Source: Lentinula raphanica
Lineage: Eukaryota; Basidiomycota; Agaricomycetes; Agaricales; Omphalotaceae
NCBI GenBank assembly: GCA_027919835.1
Contig: JANVFP010000050.1
Coordinates: 1-64,000 of the forward strand
Direction: 5' to 3'
DNA: 64,000 bases
Notes under the pieces: model-generated
Told to the model about the DNA's origin: nothing
Database searches by the model: none
What the model saw: only the letters and a program-made list of their open reading frames with translations
Position numbers and translations under genes: made by a program
Shown: positions 23,607 to 35,923 of the stretch, piece after piece
Position numbering within the stretch: position 1 is the stretch's first letter
How the letters are laid out: each line of letters begins with the position of its first letter

Positions 23607-26600
23607 TCAATAAATACAACCATTAACATCTGCCCCATATTCAACAAGCAGCTCAACAATATCATCCTGATTGTTGTCTTCTGCTACTTGCAATGCTGTT
23701 CCATGATCTCCTGCAGCATCAATATCTGCACCACATTCCAAAAGGAGCTCAATAATACTCTTGTGGCCATGAGCTGCAGCTGCTTGAAGTGCTGTTCCAT
23801 ATTCCCCTCCTTGAGCATCAACATCTATACCATGTTCAAGAAATAGCTCAAGTATTTCTTTGGATCCCAGAGAAGCAGCTGCATGTAGTGCTGTTCCATA
23901 ATATCCACCTTGAGCCACAATATCTGCTCCATTTTTTAAAAGCAGCTGAATAATGGTTTTGTAATTTTTGATTACTGCTGCTTGGAGAGCATTTCCATAT
24001 TCTCCCTTTTGAGTGTTCATATCCACACCACTTTGCAGAAGCAATTCAATAGTATCCTTATAACCCCAGAATGCTGCTGCCTGGAGTGCTGTTCCATAAT
24101 ATCCTCCCTGAGCATTGGGGTTTGCATTATGCTGTAGAAGGATCTCAATAATATCTTGGTGATTTTCTGCAACTGCTGCTTGAAGAGCATTCCCATATCT
24201 TCCTCCCTGAGTATTGACTTCTGCACCAGAGTTCAGAAGAAGTTCAACAATGTCTTGATAACCCTTGAATGATGCTGCTTGGAGTGCAGTTCCATAATAT
24301 CCTCCCTGAGCATTAAGATTTGCATTATAATTCAAGAGTACCTGAATAATATCCAGATAGCCTTCAGATGCTGCTGTTTGAATGGCTGTTCCATAATATC
24401 CTCCCTCCGTATTTACTTCTGCATTGTGTTGCAGAAGTAGGTAAGTAACTTCTTTATAGCCTCCAGCTATTGCTGCTTGAAGTGCTGTTCCAAAATATCC
24501 ACCTCTCTTGTTGATATCTGGATTATGTTCAAGCAGCAGTTGAACAATTCCATTGTGACCTCCAAATGCTGCTGTCTGGAGAGCTGTTCCAAGAAATTCT
24601 CCTAGAAGATCAATATCTGATTGGAACATTAAGATTTTGTTTACAATGAACCTTGAATCATCACTTGACATACCTGATGCTGTATTAGTTGTAACTAACC
24701 TTTGAGCACTTTTCCTCAATCCAAAGAATGCCATGATATGCAATGGATGACAATTGCTAAATATCTGACTTCCAGTTGGAACTTTGTTCCCAATATAATG
24801 ATAATCTCTTTGCCAATTTATCAATTGATTGGCACCATTGTAAAAGAAAGTATTAGTTAGTTCCAATGTTTTTTCATCTGGAATATTTGCATTTTCATTA
24901 TGTTTGCTATGTTCTGCCCAGTATTGAGTTGCATAATGCTTGAACATCCCAAGATTTCCTTTGGAACCTTTAGATTCAGAAAATGTATACTTATAGTTGG
25001 TGTGTTGTAGCAGATATATAAGGCACATCTGAGCCATAATGTTGTGTGCAAACTTCGCATTGACTTCAAATAGCTCTCCTATTTGGTGATTGTCTTGGCT
25101 TTCAAGCAGAAATTCTTTGACAGATGCGTGTGCAAACTGAACAACATTCTGAGTATCAACAGTAACCAACATAGGACTAATGATCCTCTCCAGTCCTCCT
25201 GCCACTATAGAAGCAGTATCCACTGTCAATGAATCCATATCCATTGAGATAATAACTACCACTTGGGCTAATTGTAAAGGCTCAAATGAATATAAAAGCC
25301 ACAATAGCAGATAATGTACTTCTGTAGAATATTCTCTGTTTCTTTTGCATTTTCCAATTGCCTCAGTATATATTTTGTGCATATCTGAGGGCAATTCTTC
25401 TAGACCATTCAGTATATTTCTTGGAATGGGATGCTCAGTCAAAGAATGCATTTGACAGTTGATATAACAAAATCTATTACATTGATGAGCTTCAGCCAAA
25501 AAAAAGTTTATTTACTAATGGACCTACCCTTCATCCACTTTCTGCAATAATAGCTTCTTTACCTTAGCTCCAAAAACTGGCATCTCAAATGATGCTTTTG
25601 CCCAATTTTCCACAACTGTATCAATATCTTTATTGACCATTCTGTGGCTGTTCAAAGATATCATTAAGCACTTCAAGTTTGTTCCTGAATGATTGCGGCT
25701 TGAAACTAAAATTCCAACTTTATGGAATCCAGTTAATTTGCTTAGAAACTTCATGACCAATAGTGATTCCTTGCATTCATCAAGTGCATCAATGATGATA
25801 TAAATCCAATGCCTCTTGACAACTAGATCCCTGATGATAGTGATGAGAACATCAGCAAGCTTATGGCTTGTAGGTTTGAAGTTGAGGACTCCACTCTGAG
25901 ACAATTCATATAGACTCTTCAGTGCAGGATGAATTTTATAATCTTGAAAACCCAATTGCAAAAGGAGATTTAGCAACATTCCTTGATAACTCCTTTTTTC
26001 TCCAGAATTGTCACAGAAATCAAAGTAATGATAAGCCACAATTCCTGAGTGCCTCAACAGGAGATTTTCAATAACACTTGCACTAAATCAGATAGTCAAA
26101 TAATGCAAGGTGGGGAAAGACTGGTTGTTGAACTTACACTAGAATTGTCTTGCCTGATCCAGCTGCAAGATGAAAAGTAAATGTTTCATATTATTCAGAA
26201 ACATAGTCAATGCAAACACTACCTTTGCCTTGAATCCACAGAAATTTTCCGTCCTTTTTCCATTTCAAATAGATGGCACCTTTGACAATCCACTGTCCTG
26301 TTCCATTTACTCTTCTGCTCAGAGCTGTGGAATAATTGGTAGAACAATCTGGAGCTGCAAGCCATTTGTAAAGCTGGTCCTTTTCATTACTTGAGATATC
26401 TGGTGGATAATACTATAAGTACCCAGTCAATGCAATTATAATATCTTACTTACCCAACCAGATTGTGTCATCTTTCAATATGGAATCCTGTATTGAGTTT
26501 GCAATACCAGTGCTTTTTCAGATAGGTAAATTCCTTGAGGATCCACTTAAATAACTGACATCATAATGCTCACCTTCCTTCTTGTTGGCTACTGTGAATG

Positions 26601-26679
26601 CAAGTGATACTCAATATCATCAACACACATTACCAGTAGATTGTGTCATTTACCTGAAATTCTCTGATTGGTGACTCAT
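23607..26679 (-). CDS. NACHT-ankyrin NLR gene B, intact eight-exon model
   Basis: Exons on the minus strand: 26679-26654 (ATG), 26591-26574, 26512-26454, 26399-26223, 26162-26138, 26082-25528, 25473-24674 and 24616-23607. All phases agree and sum to 2670 nt, 889 aa. The intron at 24617-24673 is 57 nt and lacks stops in frame, so retention would add 19 residues. The N-terminus is short with an IQDSILKDD motif. A pre-NACHT segment KWLAAPDCSTNY...GTGQW follows. P-loop A94-T99 (AGSGKT), Walker B D200-C205 (DALDEC), sensor SSRN with R231, then a winged-helix-like stretch LLLWLLYSFEPLQL and ten ankyrin repeats from about residue 554 to the end. Family knowledge: fungal NLRs act in nonself recognition and programmed cell death; its ligand here is unknown. 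It is the best-preserved of the four paralogues. Confidence 0.9.
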
Positions 26680-27429
26680 TGCAATAGGTATGGCAAACTA
26701 ATGATGGGGGAAAGCAGGACCAACCTGATAGGGCTTTTATATCCAATTCAGATAATCACCTGTTAATGCACAAACTGATTGTAACATAGTTTATAGTTCG
26801 GATGTAATTCATATCCGGAGCTAACTATGTAGTTGATTTCATCGTTCGATTGGGTCAAGTATTCCTGAATGGAACAGTGAATTCGTGTTCCACGAGGGAG
26901 TTTTCTCTGCCGGCAAAGAATTATTGCACCCACTTTGAGTCAGCGTTTGATTTTAGAGGACCGGACATCTCACCCTCGTTCCTCGCAATCCGTCTCTACC
27001 ACCCAGTTCCTTGGTGGCATTGTACAAAAATTGAAGGTAGCCCCGATATCCGTGCTAGCCCTCCGCCGAAGCATTCGACGCATCTGTGACCCTTCATGTA
27101 TCAACATCCCTCCCCGACAATGCCCGCCACATCGATGGGGTGATATTTTCAACTGTGTAATCGCGCTTCAAGGTTTATTCGTGAGAACTGAATCATTGTT
27201 GAATACTTGAGAGATGGTCTGAACACGACTTCAAATGGAAGAGAGCACGTCCGACCTTCGTATCCTTGTGGTAAGTCTTGTGGATTAGGATTTGGCTATA
27301 TCTATGATTGGGTTGTATAACACTTACGGGACGACTTGAGGCTCGACGCTCTAGTTCTCTGCCTCGAGCTGCTCTTCCACCGCCTCCCTTTTCCCCAAAG
27401 TTCCCGTTCCCGTCCGTCCCATCTCCCTC

Positions 27430-28000
27430 TACAGCTCGCCTCTCTCGCAGTGAAGTGGTCCGTGCGTCTAGAATCCGCAAGCCTCGAAACGGAAATGAGA
27501 GCGTTGGGTGTGGGTAGGGAGATCAATATGCATACGGTGGGTCGAATGTTGACTGACGGTTGAAGAGATGGATGGACGATTACTGGGCCCAACGGGTTTC
27601 ACGCTAGTGTCTTTGTGTTTGCAGATTCCTAACCCTCCCTCGTCCTCTTCGTCATCGACTTCTAGTTTTCGCCTATCGTCCACTTTCGACCAAGTCCGGG
27701 TTTTTGCCACCTCCCTTTTCCCCATCCCCATCCCCATTCCCGTCCGTCCGTCCATCCTACCTCCCTTTGCCTCTCTCGCAGTGAAGCGGTCCGTTCGCCT
27801 GGAATCCTCAAGCTTCGAAATGGGAATGTGGGGTGTGGGTAGAGAATAGTATGCGTGAAGTGGGTTGCACGTCGACAGAGGTATGAGGTGATGGAAGGAT
27901 TGTCACTTAGGCCAACGATTTGGATCGTTGGTGTAGTTGTGTCTGATTGCAAATTCCCAATCCTCCCTCACTGCTCTTCGTCCTCTCCTTCACTACGTAC
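27430..28000. repeat. Diverged tandem duplication, period about 330 bp
   Basis: The segment beginning CCTCTCTCGCAGTGAAG at about 27439 recurs at about 27770. Each copy continues through a GGAATCC/CGCAAGC-type stretch, GGGTGTGGGTAG, and a downstream TTCCTAACC/TTCCCAATCCTCCCTC block. Pyrimidine-rich tracts lie before each. No function inferred. Confidence 0.6.
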
Positions 28001-28860
28001 ACTGAGAACTCAGAACCGTCCCTCCCCGCGTTCCTGGGAAAAACCGACCGCCACGAAGGTGCAAGATAACAGACGAGGGCGATGGTGCTTTTGACCGCCG
28101 TTATTCTCTTCTTCTAGGGACTGTATGTGATTCTCATATCGACACCGTTCAAGGAAGGGGCGCTCGAGTAAAGTTTGAAGAGGGTAAGCATATGGGCGTG
28201 CGGCGTCGAGGGAGAATATGAGGGAGAGTATGAGGGAGAGTGAGGTTAGATGTGATCCGAGCGGGTTTAGGTCCGGGATCCTGAGAAGATGAAGAGAGTA
28301 GCCGTAGTGCATTGCGATGAGAGCGTGATGATTTATGACATTGACTTTTTAAAATCATTCGACGTTTCGAAGTCTCTGGAACAAAGGCATCACGTTTTTT
28401 GGGCCATCCTTGAACATTGCCAAAAGTCTATAGAGGTCAAGCCTAGCACCGAGAGATCACACCGATCAGGCTGAGCTTTTCAGCCGTTCAACAAGGAGGC
28501 AACACATAGTAGGCACGAGAGTCCGAAGTTTCTGAGCACAGGATGGATGTCGCTTGTCGTGAGCGTGAAAAGGTACCCATCAATTTGAAGTGCTAGTGCG
28601 CAATTGGTGAGAGAAAAGAAAGGCTGTTTTCGTTTCATTGCGGTCGCGATATTTTGAGTTACGTAGAACATAGGAGAGATTGAGTAGAAAAGATGATGAA
28701 AGGATGTTATAGAATGTTTACGTCGATCATGAGTTCACAAAGAGTTCGTCGAGGATTGATTCCAATCTCGTTCGACTCAGAATGTTGATCGTACTATCAG
28801 GATACCTACAACAAATCAGATCAGTCATCCATACTACAAAAGAAAACACGTGAAAACACG

Positions 28861-28908
28861 GACCTCGTCTGAACCTCGTCTGAACCTCGTCTGAACCTCG
28901 TCTGAACC
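28861..28908. repeat. 11-bp minisatellite
   Basis: About four and a half direct copies of the unit GAACCTCGTCT in a row. No open frame with a motif spans it. Confidence 0.85.
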
Positions 28909-29269
28909 CTCCTCGCCAAATCCTCCTCCCAGATCTCATCCGGCCCCAGCTGTGTATCCAACGCCAATCACCCCGATCCCACGTTATGGTTCCTTCCAAA
29001 AGTTTCCAGCTTTCTCCCACTAGAATAAATACGCTCGATGAGCCCGTAGACTTCTCTCGCTTTTGAGACATTTCGCGTACTTTGGGAACGAGGATATCGA
29101 GGCCGCGGTTGGGCTATGACGGAAGGGTGTCAAGATAAAGAGGAGGAAAAGTCGGAGTCATCTGGCGTCGTGAACATATGCTCTTCGTTATGATTTAACC
29201 AATGCCCCGTCCTTCCCGACAGCTGATTCGTCTGCACCCAATCGTCTACTCTCGTATACCCTGCAGACT

Positions 29270-30345
29270 TCTATCGCTCCCAATAAAGCAAATACACCAG
29301 AGGCTGGAGCGTGGGAGAGGGATGGAACGCATCTCGTCGTCGGTGAGGGTACCGTAGGGAAGGGACATGTGGATGTCCCAACGAGGATCGGCGAGTATAA
29401 TGTGAAATAGACCGAGGAGGGAGAGGTCCAATTTGCGGGGAGTGGAGGGTGAAAGGGAGATTGGGGGAGGAGCGAGAGGGGGTAGGATCGAGAGTAAGGC
29501 CCAGGTTATGCGTATGCTTCTTCATTTGTGGCTGCAGCTGCTTACGTTGTACGCCATCCCCTCCGTCCCAATCGACCTTGAGATGCAGATATCTACACGG
29601 CGCCTTGCCCTGTCCTCTTCCTATAAGCCAGAAAGCAACTACGGAGGACTTCGTAGTCCTGTATACAACGTCAAAGGATGAACTGAAGGCGTTTTCGCGA
29701 CGTATTGACAAAGAATATTGGCCTGAGGAAGGATCTACGTGTGGACGGATGAGAGGATGGAAGTGAACGAGGGTGCAGATTGTGTGGTCGGGGCGGGGAG
29801 ATGGATCAAGCGACTTTGGTGATTCGACGACAGATGGGTTCGAGGGGAGCGGGGAAGAGCTAAACTCTGAGGTGTTTTTGTTTTTTTTGTTGGACAGAGG
29901 TGAAAGAGAAAGGGAAAAACTCACCTCTTTAGTAATTTGCACTGGAGTTGAATATTGATATTGAATACTTGAATGATAATCCTGCTGGCCCATTGTTCTT
30001 TGTTGCCTTCATTTCCTTCAAACGGTTTCCCTCTCGATTATCATCTTCGCCATCTGATTCCCCACTACCTGCAGCCGAGTTCACTTCTTCGTCTACGACC
30101 CGTTGTTTCCCCAAAAGCTTCCTCTCCCATACTAAGCCTTTCCACGCCCTCTCAAGATTCCCTGAATTACTCAGACTAAACACGCCTATTTAGACATCCT
30201 ATAACTTTCAATGAGCTTTCTGGAGGAAATTGGTGTGGTAAAACGGTTGAGGAGTCACAGCAGGAGCCAGGAGGGCGACGGATAAGGAGTTGAGATAGTT
30301 TGGGATTTCATCAGACGTTGTGATTGGGCCCATCTTCGTCGTCGA
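29270..30345 (-). repeat. Dispersed repeat or gene-remnant family R1, 29-kb copy
   Basis: On the minus strand this copy reads, in pieces, NSAAGSGESDGEDD and NNGPAG (about 30.1 kb), then YRTTKSSVVAFWLI, CRYLHLKVDWDGGDG and HPHVPSLRYPH (29.75-29.3 kb). The plus-strand region 60.6-61.4 kb reads matching text (DSALVSGESDDEDD, YRTPRSFVVTFWLM, CRYLHIKAHWDGGDG). Protein-level likeness across diverged copies suggests decayed genes or a mobile element with coding capacity. I recognise no domain. Confidence 0.55.
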
Positions 30346-32734
30346 CGGTCACCGTTGAGACGCACTGAGAAACTTTCACACGAATTTCTTGCGGTCCGTC
30401 TCCGACCCGTATGTTCTCACTCTCGAACGACCCATTCTCGACTACGAACAGCTACAAATTCGAAGAGCTTTAGACCATTTTAAACGCTCAAAGGAGATAC
30501 ACAAACTCTCTCCCAGACCGTCATACTTCCTATGCCAAATCTTGGGGCCATATACTCTTGCTAGACACTCAAGCTCAAGGCTCACCATTAACTCAAACAA
30601 ATTGGTGAGCATTTTCGCCATAACACCCACTCAATTTTACCTGACGCACAACCATCTCAATTTCAGCCCTCGCGAATGCTGAACTTTGTATGCGAATGTC
30701 CCATGTGGGTTTGAGCTGTTATAGCGGTGTTCGTTGCCACCGCAGAGGGTGATCATCAGGTATGTCTTCGAATGCCTGCGGTGCATGATATCGTTGAGTG
30801 CCGATTGGGAAATATCTAGCTGAACTACAAGTACACACCGGTTCATTCGCTCTGCGTTCTTTGTCGGTTTCGTGGCAATACCCTCCGGCGGTCCTTGACA
30901 TCGATTAAACTGTGGTTCTTATCGTTGTTTACCACCGCCACCCTTTACCTTCGCACGAACTTTCGAACCTCAGAATTGTACGTTTGACTGGCCCCGGCCC
31001 CGATTTAAAGGGTCCGCACTGACGCTCTTTCATTAGATCTACGAATATGGATTTCAACATACCAAACCTAAAAGAAACCCTTTATCGTATCTCTGCTTCA
31101 TCCTCTTGAAGCCCACGCATTGTATAAGGCCGTATAGGAACTGTCAGTGACGTCTCCACTGTCCTTGATACGCCCGCGGCGGGTCTTTTCCTTCCTTTCT
31201 TCTCGATCTTTCCCACTTGACGGTTGTGGGCGACCTCTCTCGATTCTCCACCCAATTGAAAAAGATCACTCGGGAACTCCTGTATCGGCCTGATATTTGA
31301 CTGAAGCAGAATCAACGATTGACACGTTAGTTCTGCATTATGTTGTCTTTGATATTCACGAGTCTCTTATTCTTCCAGTATGGTAGGCATCGCGCACAAA
31401 TTCCCATCGCAATTCAATATCTTTCTTCAAAATCAAGCGTACATCTTCAACGACCACCCGTAATCTCCAATCTTCGAAGGCATGTCGTACTTCAAGGTCA
31501 GACGTCACACGTTACGCGTCAATTCGAGGAAGGGATGTTCAAACTGGACGACGGACGACGGACGACTAGATGCGGTAGTGGAAACTTGGAAAGCCGCAGG
31601 AAGTCATTCTTTGGGCCGGAGTTTCCACGACACAACTTTGGGTATTGCCCGTGCACACTCAACAACGTGCTAGGCTCCTTCGCCTACGTGGATAGAGTGA
31701 ATGTTGATCTCAGTCTACGTCTTCATCTTCTCCATCCAGCTCCGTATGAATGTCATGAGACCTAGTCTCTGTGTTTTCAGCCATGATGTCGTTCTCTCGT
31801 GCAATTCCATACCCCTTGACACCCTATCCAAACCCTCAAGAGCACCTTCCCTCCCGGGTTTTCTTCCGTTGAATCTTTCCCAAAACCAATCTCGTTACTG
31901 AGATATTCATATCCGTGACCAGCTTCAAACGTTCTTGAAAGAAACCGTGGACGACAAACAAAAAGGCAAGCGGCGAGGAGTTGGACTCGAATATGCAGGA
32001 TATGACCATTCCGGAGCAACTTGAGCGCTCATCGAGAGAAATCAAGTTCTCTATGCACACTCGTCAAGACTTCTCATCGCATTCGGCATCGATAACATGA
32101 AGGATTAATTGCCTCTCGGCGTCTATGTTACATCCTGAAGAATAGGCAGCTAAGCGATGTGATCAACCTTCAATCGCCTGCATGCCACACTTGAGGGGAC
32201 CCGGTAGTCGATGTCCGTCAAAATTCCTCATGGGATATTGGTTCGGGAACAGTCTTGTTGGTGGCAAGAACTCTTAGCGGCTGAACCGCGTGTGACCTCA
32301 GCGAGTAAGAGAAATCGATCCGTCCATTGACTGACTTTTCAAATGAAAGCCAAACAGGACTATGCATACCGCTGTATCCTTCCATGGCTAGTATAGTGTC
32401 GTCACAAGGAATAACCTTGCAGCTTCACACTTTCACAAAGAATCCGAGAGAGTTCTTTTCTTCAATGAAAATGGTATGATCTCCGTCTCGATATCGGTCA
32501 AAAAGTATACTTATTCTATTCTCCAGGCATCTTCAATTATCTAGTTACGGTGATATGTATGATTGAGACTGGCGCGAGGCCTTCATAAGTATTCCTGACC
32601 TCCTGTTGACATCCATATAACCTTCCCAGGTGACAGATGGATGTTTTTCAACCATGAGACTTTCCACTAGTCCCGTCGGTTGACAAGTCAACAGGAAACA
32701 TCAGGAAGGATATACATGCTTTCAATTCAATCCT

Positions 32735-35447
32735 GCAAGCAATACTCATGAAGCTGGAGAGGGCTATATCATTATAATCACTGGTATACTATTGTGAGTA
32801 AGGTAAAACTTCTCATTGCCAGCATAACATTTTATATCTAGATCTTATCAATGGTAATGAGGAAAAAGTTCCAGAGTGGCTGGTTGCTCCAAATTGTTCA
32901 GCCAATTATTTCTCAGCTGCCAAAAGACATGTGACAGGAACAGGTCAATGGATTCTGGCACATCCAGCCTACCTGAGATGGAAGGAAAATAAAGATATCT
33001 TGTGGATTGAGGGTAAAGGTGAACAGAGAAAGATACTTTTGAGATGTTCAAAATATTGATACTTGCATTGTAGCTGGATCTGGCAAAACTTTTTTGATGC
33101 AAGTTTTCTATTTCAGTGGTTTCATATAAGCTGATACTAACACTGTATTACTCCTTCAGCACACATATAATCAAGGATCTTGAAGTCAATCACTCATGTG
33201 TAGTGATTTATCACTACTTTGATATCCGTGACAATGCTAGAGCCAAAACAAGCTATCGAGGATTTCTGTTATTTCTCCTTCTGCAGTTGGGAGTTCATGA
33301 TAAAAAAATCAAATCTGTGGACAAGACCTTGAAGAAATCACTAGATCATGGATTTACTGATTCCAAGCTTACTAATACTGAAGTTATTCAACTACTCATC
33401 AGCATTGCTAAAGATTTGGTTCAACAGGGAAAGCAAATCCATATCATAGTTGATGCTCTGAATGAATGCGAAGATATTCCTCCAGTACTCAATTTTCTTG
33501 CTGATATGGCTGAATTAACTTCAGTTGGAGTTATAATCTCAAGCTGTGGTCAACCACAAAACTGCAAATATTTTACTATTTTTTTAAATGGAAATAGTTT
33601 GGTTACTGAAGATATTGCTACCTACTTGAATGATCAAACTCCAAAGTTATTCAAAGGTACAGCTTCAAAGTCATTGATAGATGAAATGAAAACCAGTCTA
33701 CTAAGAAAAGCAGATGAGGGGTAAGTCTCCCAGTTTGATTACCTTTATCAGTTAACTTTAACACTGTCACAGATTCCATTATGTTGCATGCCTGCTTCAT
33801 GATTTGAGAAAGGAGAATAAAATCAATCAATTAAGTAGAAAAACACTTATAAACCTACCTTCAAACTTGGAGGAAATATATTCTCAAGCCATGAAAAAAT
33901 TGGATCTTGAATATGGGAGTACATTGCTTGTATGGCTTTTATATTCATTCAAGCCTTTACATATTAGTCAAGTTGCAATTATTCTTTCAATTGACCTGGA
34001 AAGGCTGGAAGCTAACCCATATGCTGAACTATTGGTTAACCTGGACCAGATTATTGATAACAATCTTGTTGTTGTCAATGATGATATTGTCCAGCTTGCT
34101 CATGCATCTGTGAAAACATTTCTACTTGACAACTATAATAATGCCCAAGTAAAAGAGTTATTCAATATTTCTGCACAGCAGGCACACAAGGTCATTGGTC
34201 AGATGTGTTTGGTATATCTATTGAAAAAGGATGGATATACAAATTCCAGATTTTCTTCCAAGGCTAACAACAAACCAAATTTTATAACATTTGAACAATA
34301 TGCAATCCAATATTGGGCAGATCATAGTCAGCTCAATGAGAGAGCAGAAACTCCACTTAAAGATACTATTGGTGTAACTCAAACTTTCCTACACAAGGAA
34401 TCAAAGTACTTCAAGAACTGGAAGTTAGAATATTATTATATTGGTAAAAGAAGTGCAAAAGGAGGGCATATATTCAAAGATTGTACCCCATTGCATGTAG
34501 CAGCATTTTTTGGATTGAAAGACACTATGAGGACACTTTTGATTAATAAACAAACAAATGTTACAAGCATTTCAAACACAGGTGTTTTAGGTAAGATATT
34601 TGAATATCTCAACTATAGAATATATAACTAAATATTTACTCTAGATATTGATTTACTAGGTGAAAGTCTTGGAACTGCAGTTCAAGCAGCTGCATCTGGA
34701 GGCTTCAAAGATATTATTGAACTGTTATTGAATCATGGTGCTGATGTCAATATTGAAGGAGGATATTTTGGAACAGCACTTCAAGTTGCTGCTTTTTGTG
34801 GTCACAAAGATGCTGTGGAGCTGCTTCTCATGCATAATGCAGATGTCACTGCTCACAGAGGACTTTATGGTACAGCACTTCATGCAGCAGTTTCTGAACA
34901 TCAGAAAGATATTATTCAACTACTTTAGAAGTTCAAGGCAGATATCAATGCTCTAGGCAGACACTATGGCATAGCACTCCATGCAGCAGTATCTGAGGAT
35001 CACACTGATATCATTCAACTTTTGTTGGAGCATGGTGCAGATATCAGGATTCAAACAAGAAGCCATGAAACAGCACTCCAAATTGCAGCAGCCAAAGGAT
35101 ACAAAGATATTATTGAGTTGCTTCTAAAACATGGTGCAAATGTCAATGCTGAAGGAGGATATTATGGGACAGCGCTTCACACAGCAGTAATCAAGGGACA
35201 TCAAGATCTAGTCAAATTGCTGCTGGATAATGGTGCCAATGTTAATGCTTGTCATAAATATCATGGAACAGCTCTCCACAAAGCAGTATCTATGGGAGAC
35301 AAGAACATGATTGGGCTTCTTCTAGAATATGAAGCAGATATCAATGCTCAAGAATATCATGAAACAATACTTCAAATAGCAATATCCAAGGGTTACAATG
35401 ATATCATTGAATTTCTTCTGGAATATGATGCAAATATCAATGCATAA
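32735..35447 (+). pseudogene. NACHT-ankyrin NLR gene D, 5'-truncated with nonsense codon
   Basis: Exons: end of an upstream exon at 32783, then 32842-33018 (177 nt), 33074-33098 (25-nt P-loop exon, AGSGKT), 33160-33720, 33773-34590 and 34645 onward. All phases agree. The intron at 33099-33159 starts with GCAAGT, a GC-AG intron, and has an ACTAAC branch site. Walker B reads DALNEC and the sensor reads SSCGQ instead of the SSRN of A-C, so the usual arginine is missing. TAG 34926-34928 stops the protein in the third ankyrin repeat, although the array stays in frame to 35447. No 5' exons equivalent to those of gene B are recognisable: AT-rich homology fades upstream of about 32735, where the base composition also changes. 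Probably a decayed, 5'-truncated copy; a short NACHT protein remains possible. Confidence 0.85.
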
Positions 35448-35661
35448 AATCATTCAATCTTGATTTACAATTTCACATTTCTAAGCTTGGAAATCTTACA
35501 GTGAACTTAGCAATGCTAAAACCAAATGATGAGATCCATTGTCTTAGTAGCATGTGTATGCTGCATATATTTCATTTCAGAAAAAACCCAATTGCTTATT
35601 CCTTTGGAAAATATTTCTATATGTAGTATCAATGCAATATGTTTGCAAAAAAAGGGTGTTA

Positions 35662-35923
35662 CATCAGGAAAAATATTCTTGTCTCTAGAGTCCCCAGAGA
35701 TACCCCCCAATTCCTAGGCTGCTCAGAGATTTTTGTGAACTTTGAAAGATCAAAAAACATCCTAGAGATCCTGAAAGATCCTAAAAGCATCTGAAAGCAC
35801 CAGAAAGCACCCAGAGAACTTTTAGAAGCCTCAAAGAACTCAGATACTCTAGGCTCTCTGAGACTACCTAGGAATTGGGGGGTATCTCTGGGGACTCTAG
35901 AGATGAGAATAGTTTTCCTGATG
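35662..35923. mobile_element. CATCAGG MITE, copy 1
   Basis: 262 bp. Terminal inverted repeats start CATCAGGAAAA and end with the complement; a second conserved inverted block contains GATACCCCCCAATTCCTAGG. TA flanks both ends. The whole element folds as one long hairpin. No coding capacity. It lies just downstream of NLR gene D. Confidence 0.85.

Larger units (their letters stand above)
26680..32755. other. Repeat-rich intergenic region, no confident gene
   Basis: GC-balanced DNA between NLR genes B and D. It contains a diverged tandem duplication (27430-28000), an 11-bp minisatellite (28861-28908) and a copy of dispersed family R1 (29270-30345), listed separately. Frames at 31340-31765 and 31482-31673 have codon-like text but break repeatedly and carry no motif. 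I make no gene call. Confidence 0.5.

Noticed and set aside
25474..25499. Start of gene B at the methionine near 25499
   Set aside because: That methionine falls inside the 25474-25527 intron. The exon joins in phase to the upstream NACHT exon.
28861..28908. CRISPR-like array
   Set aside because: The 11-bp units are directly adjacent without spacers and the genome is eukaryotic; it is a minisatellite.
29271..29993. A 240-aa minus-strand gene
   Set aside because: It has no domain, low-complexity stretches and shared fragments with other diverged repeat copies. I treat it as part of repeat family R1.
35040..35447. An independent small ankyrin gene downstream of the stop in gene D
   Set aside because: It continues the same frame and repeat register as gene D and lacks its own start; it is the remainder of the array after TAG 34926.
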